Assembly: GCA_903936775.1 (NCBI GenBank)
Contig: CAIZWU010000122.1
Span: 1 to 54,393 of the forward strand
From: an uncultured bacterium
GTDB lineage: Bacteria > Verrucomicrobiota > Verrucomicrobiia > Verrucomicrobiales > V1-33
Length of the DNA stretch: 54,393 nt
Direction: 5' to 3'
The stretch's first letter is position 1, and each line of letters opens with the position of its first letter. The notes beneath the pieces are model-generated. The model was not told where the DNA came from and did not search any database. It saw nothing but the letters and a program-made list of their open reading frames with translations. Positions 36,388 to 44,409 of this stretch are shown here, piece after piece. The position numbers and the translations under genes were made by a program.

Positions 36388-36931
36388 CCACCACGTCCAG
36401 CACGTCAGCCACCACTCCCGCCAAAGGCTGATCGATTGAAATGCTGATGGCCTCATCGGGCCCAGGAGCCTCGAGGGCTGCGAACTGTGAATCCAGCAAA
36501 GTTGTCGGCATGAAGTGTCCCTTGCGGGCGGCCATCCGGGAAGCAATCAGATCCAGGGTTCCCTCCAGAAAAATAAACTGCACCCCGTCCTGCCCGTTCC
36601 GCAGGGCCTCCCGGTAGCGCCGGCGCAACGCAGAACAGGCCAACACCGTCTTCCCCTTTGCCGGAGTGGCGGCAATCACTTTTTGCCGCAGCCGCTCCAG
36701 CCACGGGCCGCGGTCTTCATCGGTCAGGGCATGACCCGCCGCCATTTTGGCCACGGCCTCCGCCGTATGCCAGTTATCGGCATCCTGAAAATCCGCGCCC
36801 CACTGCTGCGCGACGGCCCGCCCCACCTCCGTTTTGCCGCATCCACTCACTCCCATTATTACTAGCACCCGGATACGAAAAAGATTGGTTCTGGCAGTTG
36901 TTGCCGGCAAGCCTGCAGCGTTCATAGTCAT
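36377..36931 (-). CDS. gntK: Gluconokinase
   Basis: A 184-residue P-loop kinase that phosphorylates D-gluconate to 6-phosphogluconate. The Walker A motif is 'MGVSGCGKTEVG', and 'FQDADNWHTAEAVAKMAAGHALTDEDRGPWLERL' is the GntK substrate and lid signature. 'ACSALRRRYREALR' completes the family. The ATG at 36931 is favoured because GGGAGGTG lies 12 bases upstream, one of the few clear Shine-Dalgarno sites in the window. An upstream in-frame ATG at 36958 would overlap nagB's start. It is divergent from nagB, with the starts 25 bases apart, so the two share a promoter region. Gluconate could come from the SMP-30-type lactonase. Confidence 0.92.
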   Translation of the reverse strand: MTMNAAGLPATTARTNLFRIRVLVIMGVSGCGKTEVGRAVAQQWGADFQDADNWHTAEAVAKMAAGHALTDEDRGPWLERLRQKVIAATPAKGKTVLACSALRRRYREALRNGQDGVQFIFLEGTLDLIASRMAARKGHFMPTTLLDSQFAALEAPGPDEAISISIDQPLAGVVADVLDVVVRG

Positions 36932-36956
36932 GGTGCTTTCTTTCACCTCCCGACCC

Positions 36957-38837
36957 ATGTCTGCAAGAACTTCCCCGACTGAAGCCTACGAAAAGATCCC
37001 CACGGTTATCTTCGCCGATGCGCCGGAAGCTGCGGCTGCCCTCGCCGCTGAAGTGCGCGATCTCATCCTCGCCCGCCGTGCGGCAGGCCAGCCCGCCGTG
37101 CTCGGTCTCGCCACCGGTTCCACTCCCGTTCCCTTCTACCGGGAGCTCATCCGCCTGCACCGGGAGGAAGGGCTGAGTTTCCACGATGTCATCACGTTCA
37201 ATCTCGATGAATATTATGGACTGAGCCGCCACCACCGGGAGAGCTACTTCCGCTTCATGCAGGAGCAACTCTTTGCCCATATCGACCTCAAACCGGAAAA
37301 TATCCACCTGCCGGACGGCACCGTGCCCTTGGACGGCGTCTTCGCCCACTGTGCTGCCTACGAGGATGCCATCCGCGCCGCCGGAGGCATCGACCTTCAA
37401 ATTCTTGGCATCGGCCGCACCGGCCACATCGGGTTCAACGAACCCGGTTCCTCCCGGGATTCCTTGAGCCGTCTGATCCCCCTCGACCGGGTCACGCGCC
37501 AGGATGCCGCCGCCGATTTCCTCGGGGAATCCAACGTCCCTCGTTTTGCCATCACCATGGGGGTCGGCACGATCCTCCGGGCGAAAAAACTGATCATGAT
37601 GGCATGGGGCGGGAACAAAGCCGGGATCGCCGCCCGCGCGATCGAAGGACCGGAAACCGAAGCGGTCTCCGCCAGTTTTCTGCAGAGCCATCCGGATGCC
37701 CGCTGTTTCCTCGACCGTGCGGCCTCGGCCGCCCTCACCCGTATCCGCCTGCCATGGTTGGTGGGCCGGGCCGAGTGGACGCCTGCCGAAACCCGGCGGG
37801 CCGTGCTCTGGCTTGCCCTGACAGAAAAGAAACCGGTCCTGAAGCTCCGGGATGAGGAATACAATGAGCACGGCATGGCCGAACTGCTGACGCACTACGG
37901 CAACGCCTATCACCTGAACATCGAAGTCTTCAACCGCCAGCAGCAGACCATCACCGGCTGGCCCGGCGGTAAACCAAATGCGGACGACACCTCCCGCCCG
38001 GAACGCGCCGCGCCCTTCCCGAAAACCGTGCTCGTGCTCGCGCCCGAACCGCAGGACGACGTCCTCGGCATGGGCGGCACGATTGAACGGTTGGTCTCCC
38101 AGGGACATGATGTCCATGTCTGTTATCTGACGGGCGGCGATCTCCGGATCACCGATGCCGAAGCCATCCGCTTTGCCCGCGTGCTCCTGGAAACTTCCGA
38201 ACAGGATCCGGGCCGGTGGAAGGAGCAAACCGAATATGCCGGCGGCATTTTGGAAGAAATCGAAGCCAAAGGGCCTTTCGGGGATCCCCCGGCCCGGTTG
38301 CGCCGGCTCAAGGCCTCAATCCGGCGGGGGGAAGCCCGGGATGCCGCAGTCAGTCTGGGAGTCAAACCCTCTCAAATCCGTTTCCTTGATCTTCCTTTCT
38401 ACACCGAGGGCCGCTATCGTCAATTCCGGCTCTCCCCTGCTGACATCACCGCCATCGGCTCGGTGCTGGCCACCCTGCGGCCCCATCAGATTTACGTGAC
38501 CGGCGACCTTGCCGACCCCAGCAGTGTCCAAGGTATGGCCTTTACCGCCTTCAAGTCAGCCTGGCAAGCCAGAGCCGGTCAGCCCTGGAGGGACCAATGC
38601 CGCGTTTGGCTCTACCGGGGGCACCAGTCGGAATACGAACCGCATGAAGTCCAGATGGCCATCCCCATGAGCCCCGACCAGTTGTCGCACAAACTCGGTG
38701 CCGTCCAGAAATTCCAATCCCACACCCTGCCGGATCTGCTCGGCGGAGGACGGAATCAGGAGACCGCCCGCGTTTACGATGCCCTCGGCACCGCTGAGTA
38801 CGAAGCCATCGAGGCCTTCCGGAGCTGGCAGGAATGA
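36957..38837 (+). CDS. nagB: Glucosamine-6-phosphate deaminase fused to a degenerate PIG-L/LmbE domain
   Basis: A 626-residue fusion. The N-terminal 260 residues are glucosamine-6-phosphate deaminase, converting GlcN6P to fructose 6-phosphate and ammonia: 'GLATGSTPVPFYREL', 'TFNLDEYYGL' (catalytic Asp) and 'LGIGRTGHIGFNEPGSS' (His and Glu) are intact. The C-terminal 270 residues follow the PIG-L (N-acetylglucosaminyl deacetylase) fold. Its metal motif, normally A-H-P-D-D, reads A-P-E-P-Q-D-D (residues 362-368), so the zinc His is Glu364 and the catalytic Asp position is Gln366. The second metal His, normally in a 'DPHGTH'-like motif, is lost near 522-525 (DPSSVQ). Such fusions are known in Bacteroidetes; here the deacetylase half looks inactive. 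Confidence 0.9.
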   Translation: MSARTSPTEAYEKIPTVIFADAPEAAAALAAEVRDLILARRAAGQPAVLGLATGSTPVPFYRELIRLHREEGLSFHDVITFNLDEYYGLSRHHRESYFRFMQEQLFAHIDLKPENIHLPDGTVPLDGVFAHCAAYEDAIRAAGGIDLQILGIGRTGHIGFNEPGSSRDSLSRLIPLDRVTRQDAAADFLGESNVPRFAITMGVGTILRAKKLIMMAWGGNKAGIAARAIEGPETEAVSASFLQSHPDARCFLDRAASAALTRIRLPWLVGRAEWTPAETRRAVLWLALTEKKPVLKLRDEEYNEHGMAELLTHYGNAYHLNIEVFNRQQQTITGWPGGKPNADDTSRPERAAPFPKTVLVLAPEPQDDVLGMGGTIERLVSQGHDVHVCYLTGGDLRITDAEAIRFARVLLETSEQDPGRWKEQTEYAGGILEEIEAKGPFGDPPARLRRLKASIRRGEARDAAVSLGVKPSQIRFLDLPFYTEGRYRQFRLSPADITAIGSVLATLRPHQIYVTGDLADPSSVQGMAFTAFKSAWQARAGQPWRDQCRVWLYRGHQSEYEPHEVQMAIPMSPDQLSHKLGAVQKFQSHTLPDLLGGGRNQETARVYDALGTAEYEAIEAFRSWQE

Positions 38838-38922
38838 GTTCTTCGGGAAAAGCAGGCCGTTGCAGTCCTCCGCATCCCGCCGCCGCGGCACTGCGTTAAT
38901 AGAGTGTCGGTCTTTTTGCGTG

Positions 38923-39549
38923 ATGAATCTCCCCCCTGTCGTTCCTGTTATGCTGCTGGAGCAGTGCCATGTTTTTCCTCACGGATTGCTGCCGCTGAAT
39001 ATTTTTGAGCCACGTTACCGCCTGATGCTCAAACACGCTCTGGAGACAGACCGTTTACTTTGTATCGGCAGCCTCGCCCCGTCCGAAAATGACGAAGAGG
39101 TGGAATCCGACGACCGGATCGGAGAGTTCAGCACCGTGTCCGTCGTGCGGGCGTGCGTGAAGAACGCGGATGGCACTTCCCAGCTGGTGCTCCAAGGCAT
39201 GCAAAGAGTAAGGTTCGTCTCGTGGGAGCAATATGAACCCTTCCGGATTGCCCGGATCGAACCCTTGGAAACCAAGTGCCTCAACCCTGCCTCGGCAGAA
39301 CTTAAAAGCCGGTTACTGCTGGAACGGGTACTGGGGCTGATCCGCCGCGAGACGGACACGGGCCGGCAACTTGCCACCCAACTGCAAAAACTCGCCGACC
39401 CCAGCCAGCTGGCCGACTTTGTGGCGGGGAATTTAATCCGTGACGCGATTACGCGTTATCCCCTGCTGGGAATGGCTGAAGTCGAAGAGCGCCTCGATTA
39501 TCTCCTGGAGTTGCTCCCCCACCCAGGATCCAAGCCAGCCAAGCCCTGA
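38923..39549 (+). CDS. Stand-alone Lon N-terminal (LON substrate-binding) domain protein
   Basis: A 208-residue protein matching only the N-terminal domain of Lon protease. It has 'VPVMLLEQCHVFPHGLLPLNIFEPRYRLMLKHAL', 'IGSLAP', 'IGEFSTVSVVRACVKNADGTSQLVLQGMQRVRF' and a C-terminal helical part. No ATPase (AAA) or Ser-Lys protease domain follows. Such LonN-only proteins are widespread; they probably bind proteins and regulate proteolysis, but this is not settled. A GTG lies directly before the chosen ATG (38923). It is 85 bases after nagB on the same strand and converges with the BFN gene. Confidence 0.9.
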   Translation: MNLPPVVPVMLLEQCHVFPHGLLPLNIFEPRYRLMLKHALETDRLLCIGSLAPSENDEEVESDDRIGEFSTVSVVRACVKNADGTSQLVLQGMQRVRFVSWEQYEPFRIARIEPLETKCLNPASAELKSRLLLERVLGLIRRETDTGRQLATQLQKLADPSQLADFVAGNLIRDAITRYPLLGMAEVEERLDYLLELLPHPGSKPAKP

Positions 39550-39579
39550 GAAATACCAACCCGGGGTTTCCCGGAAACA

Positions 39580-40059
39580 TCAGACTTCCGGGTCGGTCCC
39601 CGGTTCGGAGAAATCCTGCTGTTCCATCTTCTGATAAAGTTCAGTGACGTCCTCCACCGCCTCCCAGACCTCCTGGGTCAGATAAATCGGAGCCCCCGCT
39701 TGGACGGCGAGGGCGATGCTGTCGCTGGGCCGGGCATCGATTTCGACAATTTTCCGCTCATAAAGTTCGTTTTCCGCCACCAGAATGAGCCGGGCATAAT
39801 AGACGCCGTCGGCAAAATGATTGATGATGACGCGGTCCACTTTGGCCCCCAGTCCCGCGAGCACGCTACCGATGAGTTCATGCGTCTGGGGCCGCTCCCG
39901 CGCCTCCTGCCGCAGTGCCATGCTGATAGCCAGCCCGACGCTATGGTCGATGTAAATCACAAAGATCTTGCGGGAATTGCCCAGAAAGACCGCACATCCC
40001 CCGCTGGTCGGGAAGACCGCTTTCACTTGAATTTCGACAACAGGATTTTCCTTGGCCAT
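39580..40059 (-). CDS. Bifunctional nuclease family (BFN/DUF151) protein
   Basis: A 159-residue protein of the BFN (DUF151) family. 'GGCAVFLGNSRKIFVIYIDHSVGLAISMALRQEARERPQTHELIGSVLAGLG' and 'VDRVIINHFADGVYYARLIL', and 'EIDARPSDSIALAVQAGAPIYLTQEVWE' are the conserved core; the last block is the most diagnostic. In plants a homologue has both DNase and RNase activity; the bacterial role is unclear. The C-terminal 20 residues are acidic and variable. It converges on the LonN gene (30 bases between stops) and is divergent from the UbiC-like gene. Confidence 0.9.
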   Translation of the reverse strand: MAKENPVVEIQVKAVFPTSGGCAVFLGNSRKIFVIYIDHSVGLAISMALRQEARERPQTHELIGSVLAGLGAKVDRVIINHFADGVYYARLILVAENELYERKIVEIDARPSDSIALAVQAGAPIYLTQEVWEAVEDVTELYQKMEQQDFSEPGTDPEV

Positions 40060-40136
40060 GGCTTGTTTTTATTCATAGCGATCCATGGACACCGGAGCAA
40101 TCGTGAATCCGCCCAGCACGCCCCCTGCAAATCACC

Positions 40137-40168
40137 TGTTTTCAATCAAGGGAATGCCCCTGAAAACA
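40137..40168. repeat. Inverted repeat in the BFN/UbiC-like divergent region
   Basis: TGTTTTCA (40137-40144) and TGAAAACA (40161-40168) form a perfect 8-bp inverted repeat with a 16-base spacer. It lies between the two divergent genes. With no U-tract it is not an obvious terminator. It has the size of a two-half-site operator, but no regulator is identified. Confidence 0.35.
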
Positions 40169-40295
40169 AGGGCCCAGCGGCACAGTCCACGGTCGCCCGC
40201 AGGCAGGTTCCCCGTCCCATCGGGCCCTCTCTTCCCACCCCTGAAAGAAGGTGCAGTCCGCCAGCGTCCACAGTGTAAGTCCCATTTCACCGCGC

Positions 40296-40862
40296 ATGTT
40301 ATCCGAATCCGGCATCCTCCCTCCCCCCAATGAAAATCAGCTGGACCTGCTGATGCCCCTGGTATTTTTTTATGGCAGACTTGAACTGGATTTGCCGCGG
40401 CTGGGATTCCTTGAAGGCACGGCCATGCCGGAGCCGCACCACCACCTGCTGGTGCATCAGAGCGACATGACCCCCCGCCTGAGAAATCATCATGGCAGCA
40501 CTCCGCAATTGACCGTGGTGACGGAGGACCATACCCCGGAATATGTCATCCGGGAGGTGGTACTGACATGTGAGGGCCGCCCCGTTGAATACGGGGCCAT
40601 CGGGATTCATCTGGAGGGATTCCCCCCGCACGTCAAGGAGTTGATCCGCGGGGGCCGCGCCCCGCTGGGGGCGATTCTGGAAAGTGAGGGCATCCCGCAC
40701 GCCAGTGCGCCCTCCGGTTATTTCTGCCTGGAAGCCGATACCCACATGGCCCGGCTCCTCGGCACCTCGCCGGGAGTGTCGTTATTCGGCCGGTGCAATG
40801 TGCTGAGTCATGCCGACGGCACCTCCTTCGCGGACATCGTGGAGGTATTGCCACCAGCCTGA
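40296..40862 (+). CDS. Chorismate lyase (UbiC)-like protein
   Basis: A 188-residue cytosolic protein whose pattern fits the chorismate lyase/UTRA fold. 'EYVIREVVLTCEGRPVEYGAIGIHLEGFP' looks like the strand and 'RE-V-x-L-x3-G-x-P' block of UbiC. 'RGGRAPLGAILESEGIPH' resembles 'G-x-x-PLG-x-L-F', and 'LFGRCNVLSHADGTSFADIVEVLPP' resembles the closing 'GRR-S-x-F...EVFLP'. UbiC splits chorismate into 4-hydroxybenzoate and pyruvate; other members make related benzoates. Key residues differ enough that activity is uncertain, and no ubi or men genes are near. The start at 40296 gives the expected N-terminus. It is followed by the NlpC/P60 gene after 49 bases. Confidence 0.6.
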   Translation: MLSESGILPPPNENQLDLLMPLVFFYGRLELDLPRLGFLEGTAMPEPHHHLLVHQSDMTPRLRNHHGSTPQLTVVTEDHTPEYVIREVVLTCEGRPVEYGAIGIHLEGFPPHVKELIRGGRAPLGAILESEGIPHASAPSGYFCLEADTHMARLLGTSPGVSLFGRCNVLSHADGTSFADIVEVLPPA

Positions 40863-40911
40863 TGGCATGGCTTGTGCAGCCGCCGGATTGCCGCATGATT
40901 CGCGGGAGATG

Positions 40912-41709
40912 ATGCCTACCCCTCCGTTACCCTTTGCCGTCTGCCGGCTGGCGGTGGTGCCCGTGCGGCGCTTTGCAGATATGGTGAGCGAAATGACCAC
41001 CCAGGTGCGATTTGGCGAAGGGGTGGAAATACTCCATGAAAATCGTGGGCTCTGGCAGGTGCGGCTGCTTCATGATGGCTATGACGGCTGGGTTGATTCA
41101 CGGCAGTTTACGGCTCCCCAGGCGGCTCCTCCGGCAGCCGGACGCGTGCTCACGGCGGAGACGGTGGGCTGGGCTGCCTGTGGGCTGGAGCGGCGCCTGC
41201 TCCCCTCCGGCACGCCACTGCCGGAATGGAGAGGGGGCAAATTTTCGATAGGCGGGGAAATCTGGGAATGGACCGGAGCCGTGCACCACCTGCCCGCCGC
41301 CCCCCACTGGGAACAACTGCTGGCAGAAGCCGGCCGCTACCTCCATGCCCCCTACTTCTGGGGCGGCCGGACGCTTTGGGGAATTGATTGCTCAGGACTG
41401 GTGCAGACCTTGCTGCAGCATCAGGGCATCGGCATCCAACGGGACTGCATCACCCAGGTGGATGAAGGGACCGCGGTACCTTCCCTGCATGAGGCCCTGC
41501 CGGGGGACCTCGCCTTTTTTGATGGCACCCGTGACGGCGGACGGCACGTGGGTCTGGTGCTCGGCGGAGGTGAAGTGCTGCATTCCAGCGGATTCGTCAG
41601 AGCCGACGCCCTCACCGCCCGGGGCATCGTCGTCCGGGAAACCGGTCACCTCTCCCACCGGCTCACCGCCCTGCGCCGTGTCACGGCATGGAGCAGGTTT
41701 GGTTCTTGA
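40912..41709 (+). CDS. NlpC/P60 peptidoglycan hydrolase with SH3-like domains
   Basis: A 265-residue cysteine peptidase of the NlpC/P60 family, which cuts D-Glu-(L-diamino acid) bonds in murein peptides. The first 110 residues contain SH3b-like strands ('CRLAVVPVRRFADMVSEMTTQVRFGE' then 'GLWQVRLLHDGYDGWVD'). The catalytic domain follows, with Cys160 in 'GIDCSGLVQTLLQ' and His212 in 'GRHVGLVLGGGEVLHSSG'. This SH3-then-P60 order resembles the murein-peptide-recycling enzyme DPP VI, which acts in the cytoplasm. No signal peptide is visible, consistent with that. The ATG at 40912 is preferred; another lies 45 bases upstream. It precedes the ABC transporter genes. Confidence 0.88.
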   Translation: MPTPPLPFAVCRLAVVPVRRFADMVSEMTTQVRFGEGVEILHENRGLWQVRLLHDGYDGWVDSRQFTAPQAAPPAAGRVLTAETVGWAACGLERRLLPSGTPLPEWRGGKFSIGGEIWEWTGAVHHLPAAPHWEQLLAEAGRYLHAPYFWGGRTLWGIDCSGLVQTLLQHQGIGIQRDCITQVDEGTAVPSLHEALPGDLAFFDGTRDGGRHVGLVLGGGEVLHSSGFVRADALTARGIVVRETGHLSHRLTALRRVTAWSRFGS

Positions 41710-41744
41710 CCCGCTTCCTCCGACACGGAATGCTCGCCTTTGTT

Positions 41745-42722
41745 ATGCCGGAAGTAAAGCCCATCGATCTCGCGATAGATCTCAAATCCTTGACCAAGGT
41801 CTACCCCAACGGCGTGCAGGCGCTGAACGGCCTTTCCATGCGGGTAAAACGGGGGGAAATCTATGGACTGCTGGGACCCAACGGGGCCGGCAAGAGCACC
41901 CTCATCAAGTGCCTCACCGGCCTCGTCCATCCCACCGCCTGCCGCGGCACCGTGCTGGGCTTTCCCGTCGGAGATCCTGAGGTCAACAGCCTGCTGGGCT
42001 ATTTGCCGGAAAACGCCTCGTGGCCGGAGCATCATACGGCCGGACAAGTCCTCGATTTTGCCGGACGCCTGCACGGACTGGTCCCGCGGGAACGCACCCG
42101 GCGGGTCACTGAACTCCTCAAATTATCCGGCCTCGAAGCCTGGAGGAATGACCGTCCCCAGCATTTCAGCAAAGGCATGCGCCAACGTCTCGGGGTTGCC
42201 TATGCCCTGATGGGGAATCCTGAATTGGTCTTCCTGGATGAGCCGACCGACGGAGTGGATCCGGTAGGCCGCAAGGAAATCCGCGACCTGATCCGCGATC
42301 TCAAACGGGAAGGAAAGACCGTCTTCGTCAATAGCCATCTGCTCGGCGAGCTGGAACTGATCTGCGACCGCATGGCCATCCTGATGCGGGGCCGGGTAGT
42401 ACGTCAGGGGTCATTGGAGGAACTGACCATTGAGAGCTGCCGCTACGAAATTGCGGTCGCGGGCAATCTCATCGATAACTTTGGCCTGATGGACCTGATC
42501 CATCGTCTGGGCGGCACGGTGGTCCTGACGCCGGATGGAGTGGAAAGCCACATCGAATTGCCCACCCGGCGGCCCCAGCTGGTGCAGCCGGTGGTCGATG
42601 CCCTGCGGCAGGATGGTTATCTTCTGCTCTCCGTGGCTCCCGCCCGGCAGTCCCTGGAGGAGCTTTTCATGGAGGCCATCCGCACCGGCGGGCAATTTAA
42701 AACCCGGGAACCCGGCGACTGA
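41745..42722 (+). CDS. ABC transporter ATP-binding protein
   Basis: A 325-residue ATPase of an ABC exporter. Walker A is 'GLLGPNGAGKSTLIKCL', the signature 'HFSKGMRQRLGVAYALM', and Walker B 'LVFLDEPTDGVDPVGRKEI'. The switch His is in 'FVNSHLLGELE'. About 75 residues after the ATPase core form an extra C-terminal region typical of single-ATPase, two-component exporters. The permease gene is 63 bases downstream on the same strand. The substrate is not apparent. The start at 41745 (MPEVKP) fits; other in-frame starts lie a little upstream. Confidence 0.93.
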   Translation: MPEVKPIDLAIDLKSLTKVYPNGVQALNGLSMRVKRGEIYGLLGPNGAGKSTLIKCLTGLVHPTACRGTVLGFPVGDPEVNSLLGYLPENASWPEHHTAGQVLDFAGRLHGLVPRERTRRVTELLKLSGLEAWRNDRPQHFSKGMRQRLGVAYALMGNPELVFLDEPTDGVDPVGRKEIRDLIRDLKREGKTVFVNSHLLGELELICDRMAILMRGRVVRQGSLEELTIESCRYEIAVAGNLIDNFGLMDLIHRLGGTVVLTPDGVESHIELPTRRPQLVQPVVDALRQDGYLLLSVAPARQSLEELFMEAIRTGGQFKTREPGD

Positions 42723-42785
42723 TCCCGGTGGCGCGGTGCCGGATTGATGATATAACGTGAATTCCTTTTTAGCCAATTCACCGGT

Positions 42786-43769
42786 TTGAGTTCACTTATT
42801 GCCATCGCTTATGATACCCTGACCCTGTTGTGCCGGCGGCGGCTCTTCTGGCTCAACGTGTGGCTCTCCGTGGTGGTGGTGGTAGTGGTGGCATCCATGA
42901 GCTGCCACGGGACCGGCTGGTCGCTGGGTTTTGGCCTGAAATCTTGGCCGAGCGGCTACCTCGTCAAGGGATCCCCTTGGGAGAGCACCTTGTTTTTCGG
43001 CGTGGTGCAACGGGCCACCCAGTGGTGGGTGGCCGGAGCGGCACCTTTGCTGGCCTTGTTCAGCATGGCCTCCGTGGTGCCCAAGACACTGAAGTCCGGG
43101 CAGGCCGCCCTGCTCTTCCCGAAAACCCAGAGCAGAGCTGCCGTCCTGCTGGGCCGCTTCGCCGGCGGCGTCATTTTCGCCGCGATTCCCGCCCTGATCT
43201 GCGTCACCGGACTGTTCCTGACCCTCGGCTGGAGGCTCGGGGTCTGGGAAATCCGGTTATTCCTCGCCCTCCCTTTTGCCCTGCTCCTCTTCTCGGCCCT
43301 GGCCGCCGTGACGGTAATGCTGGGTGTCCTGACAAAATCCTCATCCGCTTCGCTGGTGGTCACCCTGATTTTCGCCGCCAGTGTGATGGCGCTGCAGGAT
43401 GCGGCCTCCCACCCGGAAGGAGCGGAGGATGAAGCCGATTTAAAAGGCATCGTGCAATCCGCCTCCGGAGGTTCCCTCGCACTCCAGATTTTCACCTGGC
43501 CCCTTCCCCGCACCCATGAGCTGATGGAAGGCATGAGCCGGGCGATCCGACTGAGCGGCCCCCGGCCTTTCCGGGATCTGGTGCGGCGCTGGCGCATCGG
43601 CAATCTGCGGGTAGGGGTCGCCGCCGCCGAAGTGCTGGACGCAACCGCTGAGATGCCGGCGCCACCGGTCACGCCCCTGAAACTGAGTGAAGCCGTTCTC
43701 GTCACCACCGGCTTCTGTGGACTTGCCCTCATCGCAGCCATCGTGCTGTTGAATCGCCGCGATCTCTAG
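42786..43769 (+). CDS. ABC transporter permease (ABC-2 type)
   Basis: A 327-residue membrane protein with six or so hydrophobic helices, for example 'WLSVVVVVVVASM', 'GGVIFAAIPALICVTGLFLTL', 'LALPFALLLFSALAAVTVMLGVL' and 'VLVTTGFCGLALIAAIVLL'. A long loop with charged residues sits before the last helix. The layout fits ABC-2-type permeases that pair with the upstream ATPase. The start codon is TTG (42786), giving 'SSLIAIAYDTLTLLCRRRLFW'. No ATG exists nearby in this frame, and the reading of the N-terminal segment up to the first membrane helix supports it. Substrate unknown. Confidence 0.82.
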   Translation: MSSLIAIAYDTLTLLCRRRLFWLNVWLSVVVVVVVASMSCHGTGWSLGFGLKSWPSGYLVKGSPWESTLFFGVVQRATQWWVAGAAPLLALFSMASVVPKTLKSGQAALLFPKTQSRAAVLLGRFAGGVIFAAIPALICVTGLFLTLGWRLGVWEIRLFLALPFALLLFSALAAVTVMLGVLTKSSSASLVVTLIFAASVMALQDAASHPEGAEDEADLKGIVQSASGGSLALQIFTWPLPRTHELMEGMSRAIRLSGPRPFRDLVRRWRIGNLRVGVAAAEVLDATAEMPAPPVTPLKLSEAVLVTTGFCGLALIAAIVLLNRRDL

Positions 43770-43788
43770 CCTTCTTTCCTGGAATTCC

Positions 43789-44394
43789 ATGGCCCGTTCT
43801 GTCCCCCCCTCCCGCGACACCGCAATCATCGCGCCGGATCTGCTGCTGGAAGCCTATGCCGGCGGGATGTTTCCCATGGCCATGGAAAATGGGGAGATGG
43901 GCTGGTTTTCCCCGGACCCCCGCGGCATCATTCCCATCAAGGAATTCCATATCCCCCACGGTTTGAAAAAAGTGCTGCGGAACAATCCATTCGAGGTCCG
44001 GATCGACACCGCCTTCGGAGCCATCATGAAGGGTTGTGCCGACCGCGAGTCCACCTGGATCAGTGATATGATCCACCGCAGTTATGTCAAGCTGCACGAA
44101 TTGGGATTCGCCCATTCCGTGGAAATCTGGCAGGACAACACGCTCGTCGGAGGCCTCTATGGCCTCGCCATGGGTGGGGCATTTTTTGGAGAGAGCATGT
44201 TCAGCCGGGTCCCTAACGCCTCAAAGGTAGCCCTCGCCACCCTCGTCAGCCGGCTCGACGCCCGTGGTTTCGTCCTGCTCGACACCCAATGGGTCACGGA
44301 GCATCTGACCCAGTTCGGCGCCCACGAGATTCCCCGGACTACCTATCTGAAACGGCTCAATAAAGCCCTGAACCTGCACTCTTCCTTCAGCTAA
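43789..44394 (+). CDS. aat: Leucyl/phenylalanyl-tRNA-protein transferase
   Basis: A 201-residue enzyme that adds Leu or Phe from aminoacyl-tRNA to the N-terminal Lys or Arg of proteins, marking them for ClpAP degradation (N-end rule). Family blocks are 'LLLEAYAGGMFPMA', 'GWFSPDPRGIIPI', 'STWISDMIHRSYVKLHELGFAHSVEIW', 'LVGGLYGLAMGGAFFGESMFSR' and 'LDTQWVTEHLTQFGAHEIPR'. It begins 19 bases after the ABC permease and may be in the same operon. It converges on murJ, with 15 bases between the stops. Confidence 0.96.
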   Translation: MARSVPPSRDTAIIAPDLLLEAYAGGMFPMAMENGEMGWFSPDPRGIIPIKEFHIPHGLKKVLRNNPFEVRIDTAFGAIMKGCADRESTWISDMIHRSYVKLHELGFAHSVEIWQDNTLVGGLYGLAMGGAFFGESMFSRVPNASKVALATLVSRLDARGFVLLDTQWVTEHLTQFGAHEIPRTTYLKRLNKALNLHSSFS

Positions 44395-44409
44395 GGCGCC
44401 CGCCCGCGC

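Noticed and set aside
39570..39592. 7-bp inverted repeat between the LonN and BFN genes as a terminator
   Set aside because: It overlaps the end of the BFN coding region and has no U-tract on either strand.
40137..40168. Inverted repeat as a Rho-independent terminator
   Set aside because: No U-tract follows on either strand and the spacer is long, so an operator or chance repeat is more likely.
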